Assembly (NCBI GenBank): GCA_022575985.1
Contig: JAKSXM010000007.1
Coordinates: forward strand, 13,146,501-13,210,500
Length of the DNA stretch: 64,000 nucleotides
Source: Anagrus nilaparvatae
Lineage: Eukaryota > Arthropoda > Insecta > Hymenoptera > Mymaridae
Reading direction: 5' to 3'
This document shows, one piece after another, positions 46,059 to 58,524 of this stretch (positions are counted from its first letter, which is position 1; the number at the start of each line of letters is the position of its first letter). The notes beneath the pieces were generated by a model. The model saw nothing but the letters and a program-made list of their open reading frames with translations. It ran no database searches and had not been told where the DNA came from. The position numbers were made by a program, and so were the translations under genes.

Positions 46059-47192
46059 ATATATGGCTCATTATCGTTTTTTTTGCAAAAGTGACGTACA
46101 GCACTTTTCCGACTACCAGGTGCATTAATTAAAAAAAATTTTTTTTTTAAATTTTCAATTTCAATAAGTTTTTGATGGTACACCATAAAAATCAACATAA
46201 TTTAATGTTTTAACTACTATAAAACACAAAAATATAGCAAAAAAGCCTTTACCGTTCCCTGTCACAAAGGAGATTCCTATACTTTGAGTGTCTGTCACTC
46301 ACCCCTATCAATTAATTTTCAAAAAATTTTATTTGGGGGTTAATTGATATATCATAAGGTTAAACTTTTTCCATATAGAAAAAATTTAAACTTACTTTCA
46401 CTAATTATTACAAGGGTGATAAGGTGTGTCACACGATTTTACAAAATGTGTACGTAATACGTAATTTATTTATATTAAATTTGATTTCTCTTCATAAAAA
46501 CATTTTTAAAACCTTTTAATCACATAAATGACAACTTAAATATATAAAAAATAAATTCTCACATCGAGAGCACTTTAAGAGGTCGTTAAATAGGAAAACA
46601 AAATCAGTTTAAGTTCAGAAATCACGAAGGGACAAAAACAAAAGCCTTTACCGTACCCCCATGGATCTCCGATTAAGAAGCGTTGTAATTAAAATATAAA
46701 AAACTTGGCAAGTTTCAATCATAAAAATACTTTACTTTCCAAACGGAAAAGTTTTTTTGTTTATTTGTCTACGAATTATTTTGATTTTTCTATAAAAAAG
46801 CCTTTACCGTTCCTGCCTTTACCGTTCCTCATTTTTTTTAAAATTATTAAATATTTTTAAAATTTACCTCCAAAACTCGTTTTTTTAGTAAGAATTATTC
46901 AAAAATATATGTTATTGTTCTCTAAAACACATAAAGCCTAGAAAAATTCATATATTAAGGCCGTATGTAACGATTTTGGTTTTTAATGGTTTTAACCTGT
47001 TTTTACCTTATAATTATATGAAAAAACGTAATAAATTGATGTAAAAGGTTCGTTATGGTGATTTTTATGCAACACTGAATAAATATTGGTGAAAAAAGTC
47101 TAAAAAGCCTTGTTTGGACTTTAAAAAAGGAATTTTTTATTTTTATTTTTTGAAAGCTATTTTTTCAAAAAAAATGAAAACGAGCCATATAT
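46059..47192 (-). mobile_element. TIR unit, right copy (1,134 bp) in inverted orientation
   Basis: Nearly identical to the reverse complement of 44349-45702 without the family A insertion. The two units are separated by 356 bp (45703-46058) of unrelated AT-rich sequence, forming a 2.84-kb inverted pair. Confidence 0.75.
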
Positions 47193-47823
47193 CAAATAGA
47201 TACTGTTAGACCTATTAGTAATAATGTATCTTTTAAAATATTTGAATTTCCTAATAAATTAACTATTTTTAGATTACTTTTTAATTATTAAATAACAAGT
47301 TATCTTAATAATTTTAAATTATAATCCATATTTTAAATAAAGATAAAAAGATAAATCCTAGATATTCAGATAAAAAATTATCTTAAAAGTATCTATGACA
47401 TATACTTTTATTATTATTAGATTATTTCATTCATATTATTATATACATGTATATAATATATTAAAGGAATGGGGCTATTATTATTTAACTGGAACTGAAG
47501 GAAGAGCACACTATTTTAGTGTGCTGGATTTATTTTACTTTTTTATTTTTTCATTTTAATTTAATCTACTAGTACTTTCTCTTTACTGTCACTTTAAATT
47601 TTGACCATTTATTTTTTTCTCAATTCTTTGAAAATTTCTGTTAAGCTGATAAGGTAATTCTTGTTTTTTACATATTTTAAATTACGAAAATAATAATCGT
47701 ATGATTTTAATCAAGAATTTTAATCTTATTTTTTTCTTGTAAATATTGCAAAATATATTCATTAAATTTTATTAAATTTTTTTTTTAATTAAATCAATAT
47801 ATTTTTCTTTTTTTTTTCAGAAA
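47193..47823. promoter_or_regulatory. upstream region of the aspartate aminotransferase gene
   Basis: AT-rich. A T-rich tract ending in CAG lies three bases before the ATG (47818-47820), which suggests a 5' UTR intron with a possible donor at AAG|GTAATT near 47651. No TATA assignment is secure. Confidence 0.35.
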
Positions 47824-49386
<1,563 letters not shown>

Positions 49387-49564
49387 ATGTACATACAAAA
49401 AAAAATACAATAATTAAAACTAATATTTTATGAATTATTACATGCAGGAAATGTTTCAATTTATACTATAAAAGTACAAAGTTTATTAATCCGTTTTTTA
49501 GTAATAGCTGTTAAATTTTTTATATTATTATTTTATATATATTTAAAAGTTTTCATTTGTTTTT

Positions 49565-49570
49565 AATAAA
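49565..49570 (+). terminator. poly(A) signal candidate for Got1
   Basis: AATAAA about 180 bp after the TAA; other AT-rich candidates exist nearby. The remaining sequence to 50,268 is AT-rich with no gene seen. Confidence 0.35.
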
Positions 49571-50268
49571 AATTTTTTTTAAATAATTATATTATAAAGC
49601 TGATAAATAATAATTATTGAAAATAGATTTCAAAGATAATTTCTTAATAAATTAATTACTATATGTAACATATAAATATAACAACACATCAGTACAATAA
49701 CATTATATACAATCTAAATTATCAATGTAATGTGTCAAAGTAAAAGAAAGATATTTTTTAATAGAATTTTTCGTGTTATGATAATAAAGTATAATCAAAA
49801 GAATCCAATTTTATAGTGTAAAAACTGCCAACTTTTTACAATTTGAGAAATTTATAAATAAAAAATATTTTTTACTTTTATGTAAGATAAAAAAACGAAA
49901 AATAAATTTTTATCAAAATATAATGCAATAAATACTTTTAATTGGTGATTTTATAATTAATGAATAATTTGATTATTTTAAATATATTTTTTGACTTTAA
50001 TCTTTGTTGTCTGTTAAAAATATACAAAAGTAAATTATATTATAAACAATGAAAAAACATACAAATCCTTATATTATTTAATTTTTTAGATCTTACACAA
50101 AACAAAATTAAAAAAAATTAAATTATAAACATAGGATAGTTTGAAGCAAATAATGTCAATGGAACTTAAATTATGTAGGAACAAAATTAGTTTTATATTA
50201 AAAAATGTTTAAAAATATTTGAATTAAAAAAAAATAAATAAATGTTACAAACGAAATTTTTGAAGTCT

Positions 50269-50274
50269 TTTATT
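50269..50274 (-). terminator. poly(A) signal candidate for SMIM8
   Basis: AATAAA on the minus strand, about 80 bp after the SMIM8 stop. Confidence 0.45.
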
Positions 50275-50350
50275 TCATCCTATATATTGATAAAATAATT
50301 TGATTTTAATATAATTATTTACATATTTACATAAATCCATTGATTTATCT

Positions 50351-50690
50351 TTAAATATTCCACTTTGATACTTTTTTTTTAAAAGTTTCCTTACCATCTT
50401 CTTCAACAGCAGCATAATATCCCATTGAATCATATTTTGATCTCATATAAAAAATATAACCAAGACAACCACTCATTGCTACTACTCCGATAGCCATTAT
50501 GAATGCATTCTATACATGAAAAATATAAACAAAATGTTTTTAGATGTTTTAATAAGAAATAGTTTTTTCAAAAGAGTTTACTTACTTGTTTAACATATAA
50601 TTCAAAATTTATGCCTCTAAAAAGTGCTGTTGATCGAAGAGAACGTAATCCATCACCTGGTGCTGGTGGTTTTTCATTTTTATCAGACAT
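50351..50690 (-). CDS. SMIM8: small integral membrane protein 8 (SMIM8) homologue
   Basis: Two minus-strand exons (50690-50586 and 50509-50351) join across a 76-bp GT-AG intron and encode 87 residues. Start MSDKNEKPPAPGDGLRS is followed by the conserved block LRSTALFRGINFELYVKQN. One transmembrane segment follows (about 36-56, AFIMAIGVVAMSGCLGYIFYM), then a soluble tail ending KKKVSKWNI. The order TTLFR.xNPEL.(V/I)K, single TM and terminal SKW is that of SMIM8, a short conserved metazoan membrane protein of unknown function. It is too short per exon to show as one long open frame. It is head-to-head with COQ8. Identification rests on the pattern of conserved residues as I know the family. Confidence 0.85.
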
Positions 50691-51431
50691 CTGGGATATT
50701 ATAAAATAATTATTAACAAAGCCAAATCAATCCACAATTACTTTTATAAAACATTTAAATTACTCACATTCAGAATTTATGATCAATAATACCCTGTTGG
50801 TTGCTATTAATTTAACAGATAAATCTAAACCTGTAAATATTCAATTAGTTTCATTCTGAAGTATAAGTTTTATTATATAAAAAATTAATTTTATCTAAAA
50901 GCAGGCAAGTAATGTAAATCAATTGTCTCAATAAAATATATATTATTTTTATTTTTTTAATATTTTGATTTGTCCATAATTGCATAAAATTTAAATACAA
51001 CTTCGATTCAATAATTTATGTCGAAATCACATACCTATAATAAAGTCAAAATGTAATTTTTTAAATAAAAATTAAATCATTTTATTAAAAATTTTTTTGG
51101 AGTAAATAATATAGGTAACCTTAATAACCTATCCTAAACTGAAATTTGCGAAATATATATAAGCATCAGCTGATTTATTAATTTTTCATCACGTGGCATG
51201 TGTCTCATGCTCATCTGTAATTTTTAGGTATATAGTCTCAAGGTTAATTATTTATTTATAAAAAATACAAAGTGTTTTTATTATCTAATTTTTAATAATA
51301 GTTGCACACGTTTTTGTACTGATTGTTTTAAAAAATTTTTTAAAATAATTTTTATGCTCATTAAGGGTAAGTTTAAAATTTATAAAGTATTAAAAATATT
51401 GATTATACATTCAAAATATTTTTTATAGAAG
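50691..51431. promoter_or_regulatory. shared divergent promoter region of SMIM8 and COQ8, with an E-box
   Basis: About 740 bp separate the two start codons. It contains CACGTG at 51190-51195 (context ATCACGTGGCATG), a canonical E-box. A probable 5' UTR intron of COQ8 lies at 51367-51428 (donor AAGG|GTAAGT, acceptor TTTATAG). For SMIM8 a CAG just before the ATG (50691-50693) hints at a 5' UTR splice as well. Confidence 0.45.
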
Positions 51432-54155
51432 ATGTCAGGACGAAAAATTTCTGATCTTGTTGCAATATTGCAAGGAACTAAAATAATTGTTAATGCATTA
51501 CTTAGAGAACAAGAAAGAACTTTTCCTCATATGGTGAAAAATCGACAACTTCGTATGTTAACTGATGAAAAATTTAAAGGTTTGGAAAACTTATTGAGGG
51601 ATATAGATACTAAAAAACTTCCTGTAAGTTTATCTAAATAAATCAGATTAATAAACAGAGACACTATAGTACGTTTTAATCATAAAATCATTTCATTATA
51701 AAGTTAATTAATCAAGTGAAACATTTATTAAAATATAATTATGAAAGTATTTTTTTGAATTTTAGGAAAGAACTGTAAGCGAATTAAAAGAATTTATAGA
51801 AAAATTGTCAGTTGTTGAAAAAGGAATTACTGAATATTCAAAATATAAAGTAGAAGAGATTTTAGGTATTAAAACTTCAAATTTAGTACAAAATGATTCA
51901 AAACTTTATGTTTATGATCCAGCTAAAGATCCAAAAGAAGTAATGACAGTTGCAAATATAAACTTTAATTCTAACGTTAACAATAAACAGGATATGACAT
52001 ACTCTAGTGTCAAAGAAAAAATTGAAAAAATCGGTAATGTAAATAAAAAAATACCAAGGATAGAGCTATCGGATAAAGATAAAAAATTATTAAAAAAATT
52101 AGAAGAAGAACATGAAAAAAAAATTAAAGTTAAGCCTGCGGTTAATCTTAATGAGGATTTAAGTAGCGAAAGTGATGTAGATGAAGATAATGCAACTTTA
52201 AATACACAAAATGAACCTAAATCGAATATCAAACCACGAGATACAGTAAGATCTTTTTTTCAAAAATAATTTGTTTTATCATAATTAAAAGAAATAAAAT
52301 TTAACAGCTTTCAAAAAATGCAAAACCCAAAAAAGTTCCATCAACAAGAATAGGAAGAATGGTTAGTTTTGGTACTTTAGGTGTTGGTCTTGGAATGGGA
52401 ACATTAGCTGAGTACACTCGCAGAACTTTTTCATTAAAAGAACCCAGTGTGGGTCAAACACTTGACAATATGTTCCTTACACAGGCTAATGCTGAAAGAA
52501 TCGTATCTACATTATGTAAAGTAAGAGGAGCTGCTTTAAAAATTGGACAAATTTTAAGTATTCAAGATGAATCAGTAATTAGTCCTGAAATGCAAAAAGT
52601 TTTTGAAAGAGTCAGGCAAAGTGCTGATTTTATGCCAACATGGCAAGTTCAGGTGATTATTCTACTTTTTATTTTTACTATGATTACAATTTTAAAATTC
52701 ATGATTTTAAATTCTCAGAAAGTATTATCAAGTGAATTAGGTGATGACTGGAAAACAAAATTAGCTACATTTGAAGAAAGACCATTTGCAGCAGCTTCAA
52801 TAGGTTTTTTATATTATTTTATTAATAAATATTGAGTTTAAAAATTTGTGTAAATTAAATATTTTAATTTCATAATACTAGGACAAGTGCACTATGCAAC
52901 TTTATTGGATGGAAGACCTGTTGCAATGAAAATTCAATATCCAGGAGTTGCTGCTGGTATTCAAAGTGATATAGACAATTTAGTCGGTGTATTAAAAGTA
53001 AGTTGTAATAAGATAGTATATTACTTTGCAAATTTACATGGCATGTAAATTTGCAAAGCCAAGGATGGTAAATTGCGATTTGGATAATTCTTGCTTAAAT
53101 ACTACTTTCTGGCTACTGTTCAAAAAAGAATTTTTTCTCTATGTTTTAAGTAAAATTGAAAATTAAAAATTTTTGAATAGGTTTGGAATATTTTTCCTGA
53201 AGGAATGTTCATTGATAATGTCGTTGAAGTTGCTAAAAAAGAACTAGGTTGGGAAGTAGATTATATTAGAGAAGCCGAATGTACAAAATTGTACAGAAAA
53301 TATATAGAACCTTATCCAGAGTATTATGCACCAGAAGTTATAGGTACAATAATTACTTGTTGAATAAATTTTTAATATTAAAAATTATTTGTTTTACCAG
53401 ATGAATTATGTACACAACAAATATTCACATCTGAATTAATTGATGGAATACCTGTCGATAAATGTGCAGATACGGATTTAAAAACGAGAGAACATATTTG
53501 TGCACTTATTATGAAATTGTGTTTAAAAGAACTATTTGAATTTAGATATATGCAAACTGATCCTAATTGGTCAAATTTTTTTTATAACACAAAAACAAAA
53601 CAGTTAATATTATTAGATTTTGGAGCTTGCCGAGGTTACGAAAAAAAATTTATGGATAAATATATAGAAATAATAAATAGCGCTAGTAATGGCGATAGAA
53701 AACAAGTATTAGAACTTTCAAAAGAAATGGGATTTTTAACCGGATATGAATCAAAGGTATAACTTAAAAAAAAAAATATTATAAATTTACAAAATTAAAA
53801 TTAAATTCATTTTTATATAAATAAGGTAATGGAAAAAGCACATGTTGACGCAGTAATGATATTAGGTCAAGTTTTCGATAAAGAACATGAATATTTTGAT
53901 TTTGCTGGTCAAGATGTTACAAAAAGGTAAAAATATTGATAAAAATTAATTTTTATTATTCACATATAATTTATTTTTAGGATACAACAATTAGTACCAA
54001 CAATTTTACATCATAGGCTTTGCCCGCCTCCTGAAGAAATTTATAGTTTGCATAGAAAATTATCCGGTGTATTTTTACTGTGTGCTAAATTAAAAGTTAA
54101 AATAAATTGTCGAGATATGTTTAAAGATGTTTATAAAAACTACAAATTTGATTAA
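51432..54155 (+). CDS. COQ8: atypical kinase COQ8 (ADCK3/4, UbiB family), mitochondrial
   Basis: Nine exons (51432-51623, 51766-52245, 52308-52652, 52719-52803, 52882-52997, 53181-53343, 53401-53756, 53826-53926, 53981-54155) encode 670 residues in frame. COQ8 proteins are UbiB-family atypical kinases/ATPases of the inner mitochondrial membrane needed for coenzyme Q biosynthesis and complex Q stability. Visible: family N-terminal extension with a Lys/Glu-rich linker (about 120-225), VPSTRIGR (234-241) before a glycine-rich hydrophobic helix (245-258), the signature KxGQ (K302-Q305), the Ala-rich loop AAAS (363-366) replacing the P-loop, catalytic lysine K384 (VAMKIQYPG), D514 and N519 in [10 protein letters not shown], and D533 in LLDFGA. 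All catalytic positions are kept. Exons are short and introns mostly 60-80 bp; intron 5 (183 bp) contains a small family A palindrome. Confidence 0.96.
53014..53125. mobile_element. family A fragment, copy 7, in a COQ8 intron
   Basis: It begins AGTATATTACTTTGC and carries CCAAGGATGGTAAATTGCGAT. It contains a palindrome with 16-bp perfect arms (CTTTGCAAATTTACAT, 3-bp loop, inverse). Small enough not to disturb splicing. Confidence 0.6.
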
Positions 54156-54387
54156 ATTTGATTATGTTTACTTTTGATCGAATAAGCCCGGTCGGATTTT
54201 CAGGCGTCAGTTTATTGATATTACTCAATACGATTAATTTTTGTTTAAAATTTTATTAAACAAAAATTTAACTGCTAATTTATTTTTGAGGATTTAAAAA
54301 AAAATTTTTTTATGACAATGAAATAATTATAAATTATTAATTTAATGTACAAAGTTATATTTTATTTCTTTCTGTTCATTACTGCAC

Positions 54388-54393
54388 AATAAA
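54388..54393 (+). terminator. poly(A) signal candidate for COQ8
   Basis: AATAAA in CACAATAAATT about 230 bp after the stop; a second possible signal lies near 54438. Confidence 0.4.
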
Positions 54394-54550
54394 TTATTTA
54401 AATTATTCAATTGAATAATTGTACATATTTTTTTAAAATAAAATCATTTACAATTATCTATACAAATTTTTATTTTATTTACAACAGTTTTAAAGTATAA
54501 TATTATATAGTTATAACCCAAAACTTTTGCACAAAAAATGATTTGAATTA

Positions 54551-54720
54551 TAAAAATGGCTCGATATTTATTTCAAGTGAAGTACAAGGCATTGCTAATC
54601 CAAATTTAGCAATAACATCCGGATGCAATGTGCCAATAGTATCAATAACTTTACCATAAGCGACAACTTCTCCTCAATGATTTGGAAAAAATGTTGGATA
54701 TAATAAAATTAATTTGTGAG
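54551..54720 (-). pseudogene. C-terminal fragment resembling phenylalanine-tRNA ligase beta subunit
   Basis: Minus-strand translation reads LILLYPTFFPNH, then an in-frame TGA, then [20 protein letters not shown] and [21 protein letters not shown] followed by TAA. The order PT.FP, EVVAYGK, G.LHPDV, F and a closing SLEINIEPF(L/V) is the extreme C-terminus of eukaryotic PheRS beta (FARSB). No upstream exon is visible: the next sequence on the minus strand is a 3.2-kb fold-back element. With a stop codon and no body, it is most likely a truncated gene relic. An alternative acceptor at ...ATTGAG|GAG could bypass the stop, so a residual exon cannot be fully excluded. Confidence 0.6.
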
Positions 54721-56394
54721 TTATTATTTTTAATAAAAAAAAGGGTATGTCGGGTTAAGATAAGTGAAATGCCCCTGTTCTTGGATTTTCAAACTAACTA
54801 TTTTAAAAATTTTTGGAGGTAAAAAAAATGTGGTAACCGTTGCCCGTTTGTCCATCTACCCCTCCCTGCCACCAAAATGGCCAAAAAACTGTCCAAAAAC
54901 CTGTTCTTTTGGTTATAATTTTTTTTCTCTGGAACGACATTGCCAAAAACCTTGAAAATTGGCCACAGCAGTCCCATTGCATATATTTTTCACCAAAAAA
55001 ATTTTGGGACCCTTACGACCACTTTAGACCACCAAAAATTAAATTCAAAAATTTCAAAAATCAATTATTTTACAGAATTAAATATTGGGAAGGGGGCTGC
55101 ACAAAATTTTATTTCAAATTATTTTTTTTAACATAAAAACACAATTTTTCCAAAAGGTTTTAGACCTCTAGACCCGGTGCGACCCAGTGAAAATTCCAAA
55201 AAACTCGTTTTTTTATCGTTTTTTTACCGTTTTCTTGACGATATCGCATGGAAAATCCAATGCATTCATGTTAAATTAAAAAAATTATTTGTATTTTAAA
55301 AGGAACTTAATAATAAGACCGATTAAAGACCTTTATACCCCTCTAGACCACATATTTTGCACCTCAAATTTCAATTTTTCAATATTTTTTCTCAATTATT
55401 TTTTTTTTTTTATAATTATTTGACGGAATATCCCATTTATAAAATTTTTTAGTTAAAGATATTATACTTTTGATCATATAACTTATTTTTTTATTTTTAG
55501 ACCCTTTAGACCCCATATTTAAAACGATGAAGTTCAAATTTTTGAATTTTTTCTCACTTTATTGCATGGGAAATCCCATATATATAATTTTTTCAGTTCA
55601 ATATTTTATATTTAAAAAAAAAAGATTTTCTTTTATTTTTTAGACCCTCAACCTCTACTTGTTTCTCTCAATATTACAAGTATTGTATTTCTTTTCTCAA
55701 TAATTTTGGTTTTTTTATTATATTGTGTGGAATTACCCATATATAAACTTTTTGCAGATCAATATTTTATTAAAATTTATGCAATATTTTTTGGTCAAAT
55801 AAAAAATTTTTATATTTTTTTAGACCCTTAGACCCTTTGTTTAAACTTCATAGCTTAATTCATCATATACTGATCCTATCGACTTTTTTTAATTAAAGTG
55901 CATGGATATGTCCATATATAATATTTTATAAATTTAATTTATTATATGAATGAATACAACAATTTTTTTTTTATTTTGGGACCCTTATAAGTGTCGTATT
56001 TAAAAGCTGAAATATAAATATAAATAAGATATATTCCTGTTTCTTTAAAAATTTATTTGTTTGTTAAGAAAAATATATATTTGTTTTCTTATGTAAATAA
56101 AAATAACAAATTTTTACAATTTTTTATTTAGTGTAAAATAAAATATTTACATATGTAATTTTTTTATTAATTAATAAATATATTTATTAATTTATGCTCA
56201 ATTATTTGACAGATTTATTTATTGTTATAAATTTTTTTACTGTAAGTTAGGAGAATACAGTGATTTTCTTCTATTTTTATTTGCATGATATTTATTTGTT
56301 ATTATATTTTTTATATTTACAAATATTTTTATAAATTAAATCCTATTAAATGATACAGAAAAATTATGATTTTGTAATTACTTTAATTAACACT

Positions 56395-56610
56395 TTATGT
56401 AAGCATATGTTTTTTTAATTCTTCATCGATGATTTCGTTTATAACCGGGCATATGTTATCCAAATTGAATAAATTAGTCAATACATCAGCAGGTCTTATG
56501 CTTTTGGAAAGGTAACGTCTATGTGATAAATAATATTTAAGGGCAGCTGTATGTGAGCAACATCCTACGGTCCACCAACCGTTGGGACAATTGCAAAAAT
56601 AATCATTTAT
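56395..56610 (-). pseudogene. SWIM-type zinc-finger C-terminal remnant inside the fold-back
   Basis: The minus strand has a 71-codon open stretch from after a TAA to a TAA at 56395-56397. It reads INDYFCNCPNGWWTVGCCSH, then TAALKYYLSHRRYLSKS, and ends IDEELKKHMLT. The pattern CxC...G..TVGCCxH fits a SWIM zinc finger (CxCxnCxH) of the type found near the C-terminus of transposon-encoded proteins, with the usual A..YYLS.RRY helix after it. There is no start codon or upstream domain, so it is a remnant of the element's original protein or of a captured gene. The transposase superfamily is not identified. Confidence 0.55.
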
Positions 56611-56620
56611 TGTTTAGTAG

Positions 56621-56860
56621 AAAAAGATATAAAAATTATTTTAATCAATGTTTATTCAATGCAATTTAATTTTAAAAAATCCAGAAGAACAGTTTATAAT
56701 GAATTAAGCTATGAATTTCAAACAAAGGGTCTGAGGGTCTAAAAAGATATAAAAATTATTTTTATCAATGTTTATTCAATGCAATTTAATTTTAAAAAAT
56801 CCAGAAGAACAGTTTATAATGAATTAAGCTATGAATTTCAAACAAAGGGTCTGAGGGTCT
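56621..56860 (+). repeat. 120-bp tandem duplication, almost exact
   Basis: AAAAAGATATAAAAATTATT starts at 56621 and again at 56741, and the following ~100 bp (through GGGTCTGAGGGTCT) is repeated with only one or two differences. Only the right side of the fold-back has the duplication, so it postdates the inverted repeat. Confidence 0.85.
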
Positions 56861-57942
56861 AAAAAAATATAAAAATTTTTTATTTGACCAAAAAATATTG
56901 CATAAATTTTAATAAAATATTGATCTACAAAAAGTTTATATATGCGTAATTCCACACAATATAATAAAAAACCAAAATTATTAAGAAAAGAAATACAATA
57001 CTTGTAATATTGAGAGAAACAGGTAGAGGTTGAGGGTCTAAAAAATAAAAGAAAATCTTTTTTTTTTAAATATAAAATATTGAACTAAAAAAATTATATA
57101 TATGGGATTTCCCATGCAATAAAGTAAGAAAAGTCGAAAGAAATTCAAAAATTTGAACTTCATCGTTCAAAATATGGGGTCTAAAGGGTCTAAAAATAAA
57201 AAAATATATGATCAAAAGTATAATATCTTTAACTAAAAAATTTTATATATGGGATATTCCGTCAAATAATTATAAAAAAAAAAATAATTGAGAAAAAATA
57301 TTGAAAAATTGAAATTTGAAGTGCAAAATATGTGGTCTAAAGGGGTATAAAGGTCTTTAATCGGTCTTATTATTAAGTTCCATTCAAAATACAAATAATT
57401 TTTCTAATTTAACATGAATGCATTGGATTTTCTATGCGATATCGTCGAGAAAACGGTAAAAAAAACGATAAAAAAACGAGTTTTTTGGAGTTTTCACTGG
57501 GTCGCACCGGGTCTAGAGGTCTAAAACCTTTTGGAAAAATTGTGTTTTTATGTTAAAAAAAATAATTTGAAATAAAATTTTGTGCAGCCCCCTTCCCAAT
57601 ATTTAATTCTGTAAAATAATTGATTTTTGAAATTTTTGAATTTAATTTTTGGTGGTCTAAAGTGGTCGTAGGGGTCCCAAAATTTTTTTGGTGAAAAATA
57701 CATGCAATGGGACCGCTGTGGCCAATTTTCAAGGTTTTTGGCAATGTCGTTCCAGAGAAAAAAAATTATAACCAAAAGAACAGGTTTTTGGACAGTTTTT
57801 TGGCCATTTTGGTGGCGGGGAGGGGTAGATGGACAAACGGGCAACGGCTACCACATTTTTTTTACCTCCAAAAACTTTTAAAACAGTTAGTTTGAAAATC
57901 CAAGGACAGGGGCATTTCACTTATCTTAACCCGACATACCCT

Positions 57943-58524
57943 TTATAAATATAAAGAACAGCAAATAAAAGTTTTTAAGAAAATGAGAAAAATACCTTGT
58001 AAGGGCCTTAAATGATATCCTCGGCTTCGCCACGGATGCTAATTTGCGTGCGATTGGGCCATTGTTTTTTTTTTTGCTCCCTTTTCCTAAAAATGTAATA
58101 TTTTAGAGAAAATGTGCTGTGGGAATGTATACAATGTAAGCTAACCATTGGTTAAAAATTTTAATCAATTGGTTAAATTTTTAAATCATTATTTGAATAT
58201 TTAGCCATTGGTTGAATATTAAAAACCACAATAATTTAACGCACAGTAAAAAATAATTAACACAATATTAATATCGTTTAGTAATTTTATTATTTTGTAG
58301 TAATATATTGTGTTCATTATTTTTTACTGTAAGGTGTATCATGAAATTTAAAAAACATGTTATAAATTCTACGAAAATCTTATGCAATTTATAGTACTTA
58401 TAAGTAAAGTAATTATAAATGAAAGCTTTTAATAATAGATATGTATGTTAATATTAGAGTGGTTTTTTAGTACTTTCTTAGGAAAAAATTAGGTACTTCA
58501 TCCAAAGTGAAAAAAAATATTGCT
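57943..58524. other. spacer with family A copy 8
   Basis: Family A fragment at about 58015-58100 (CTCGGCTTCGCCACGGATGC, GCGTGCGATTGGGCCATTG, TTTGCTCCCTTTTCC). Downstream, GGTTAAA / TTTAACC and ACAATATTAAT motifs form small palindromes (58140-58340). No gene seen. Confidence 0.45.

Larger units (their letters stand above)
54742..57942. mobile_element. 3.2-kb fold-back with internal sub-repeats and a coding remnant
   Basis: The termini are AGGGTATGTCGGGTTAAGAT and its inverse. Arms of about 1.2 kb match in reverse complement (54742-56000 and 56860-57942). Each arm is a degenerate tandem array with a unit of about 150-180 bp, marked by TTTTTAGACCCTTTAGACCCCAT and ATTGCATGGGAAATCCCATA plus ATATTTTATA variants. 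The central spacer holds a SWIM-like coding remnant and a recent 120-bp tandem duplication. Symmetric small frames near both ends are palindrome artefacts. No clear target-site duplication was found. Confidence 0.8.

Noticed and set aside
51912..52232. 106-residue minus-strand frame
   Set aside because: Antisense shadow of COQ8 exon 2.
54764..57920. Paired 63- and 98-residue frames at both ends of the 3.2-kb element
   Set aside because: Mirror copies in the fold-back arms; no domain, and three overlapping frames are equally open.
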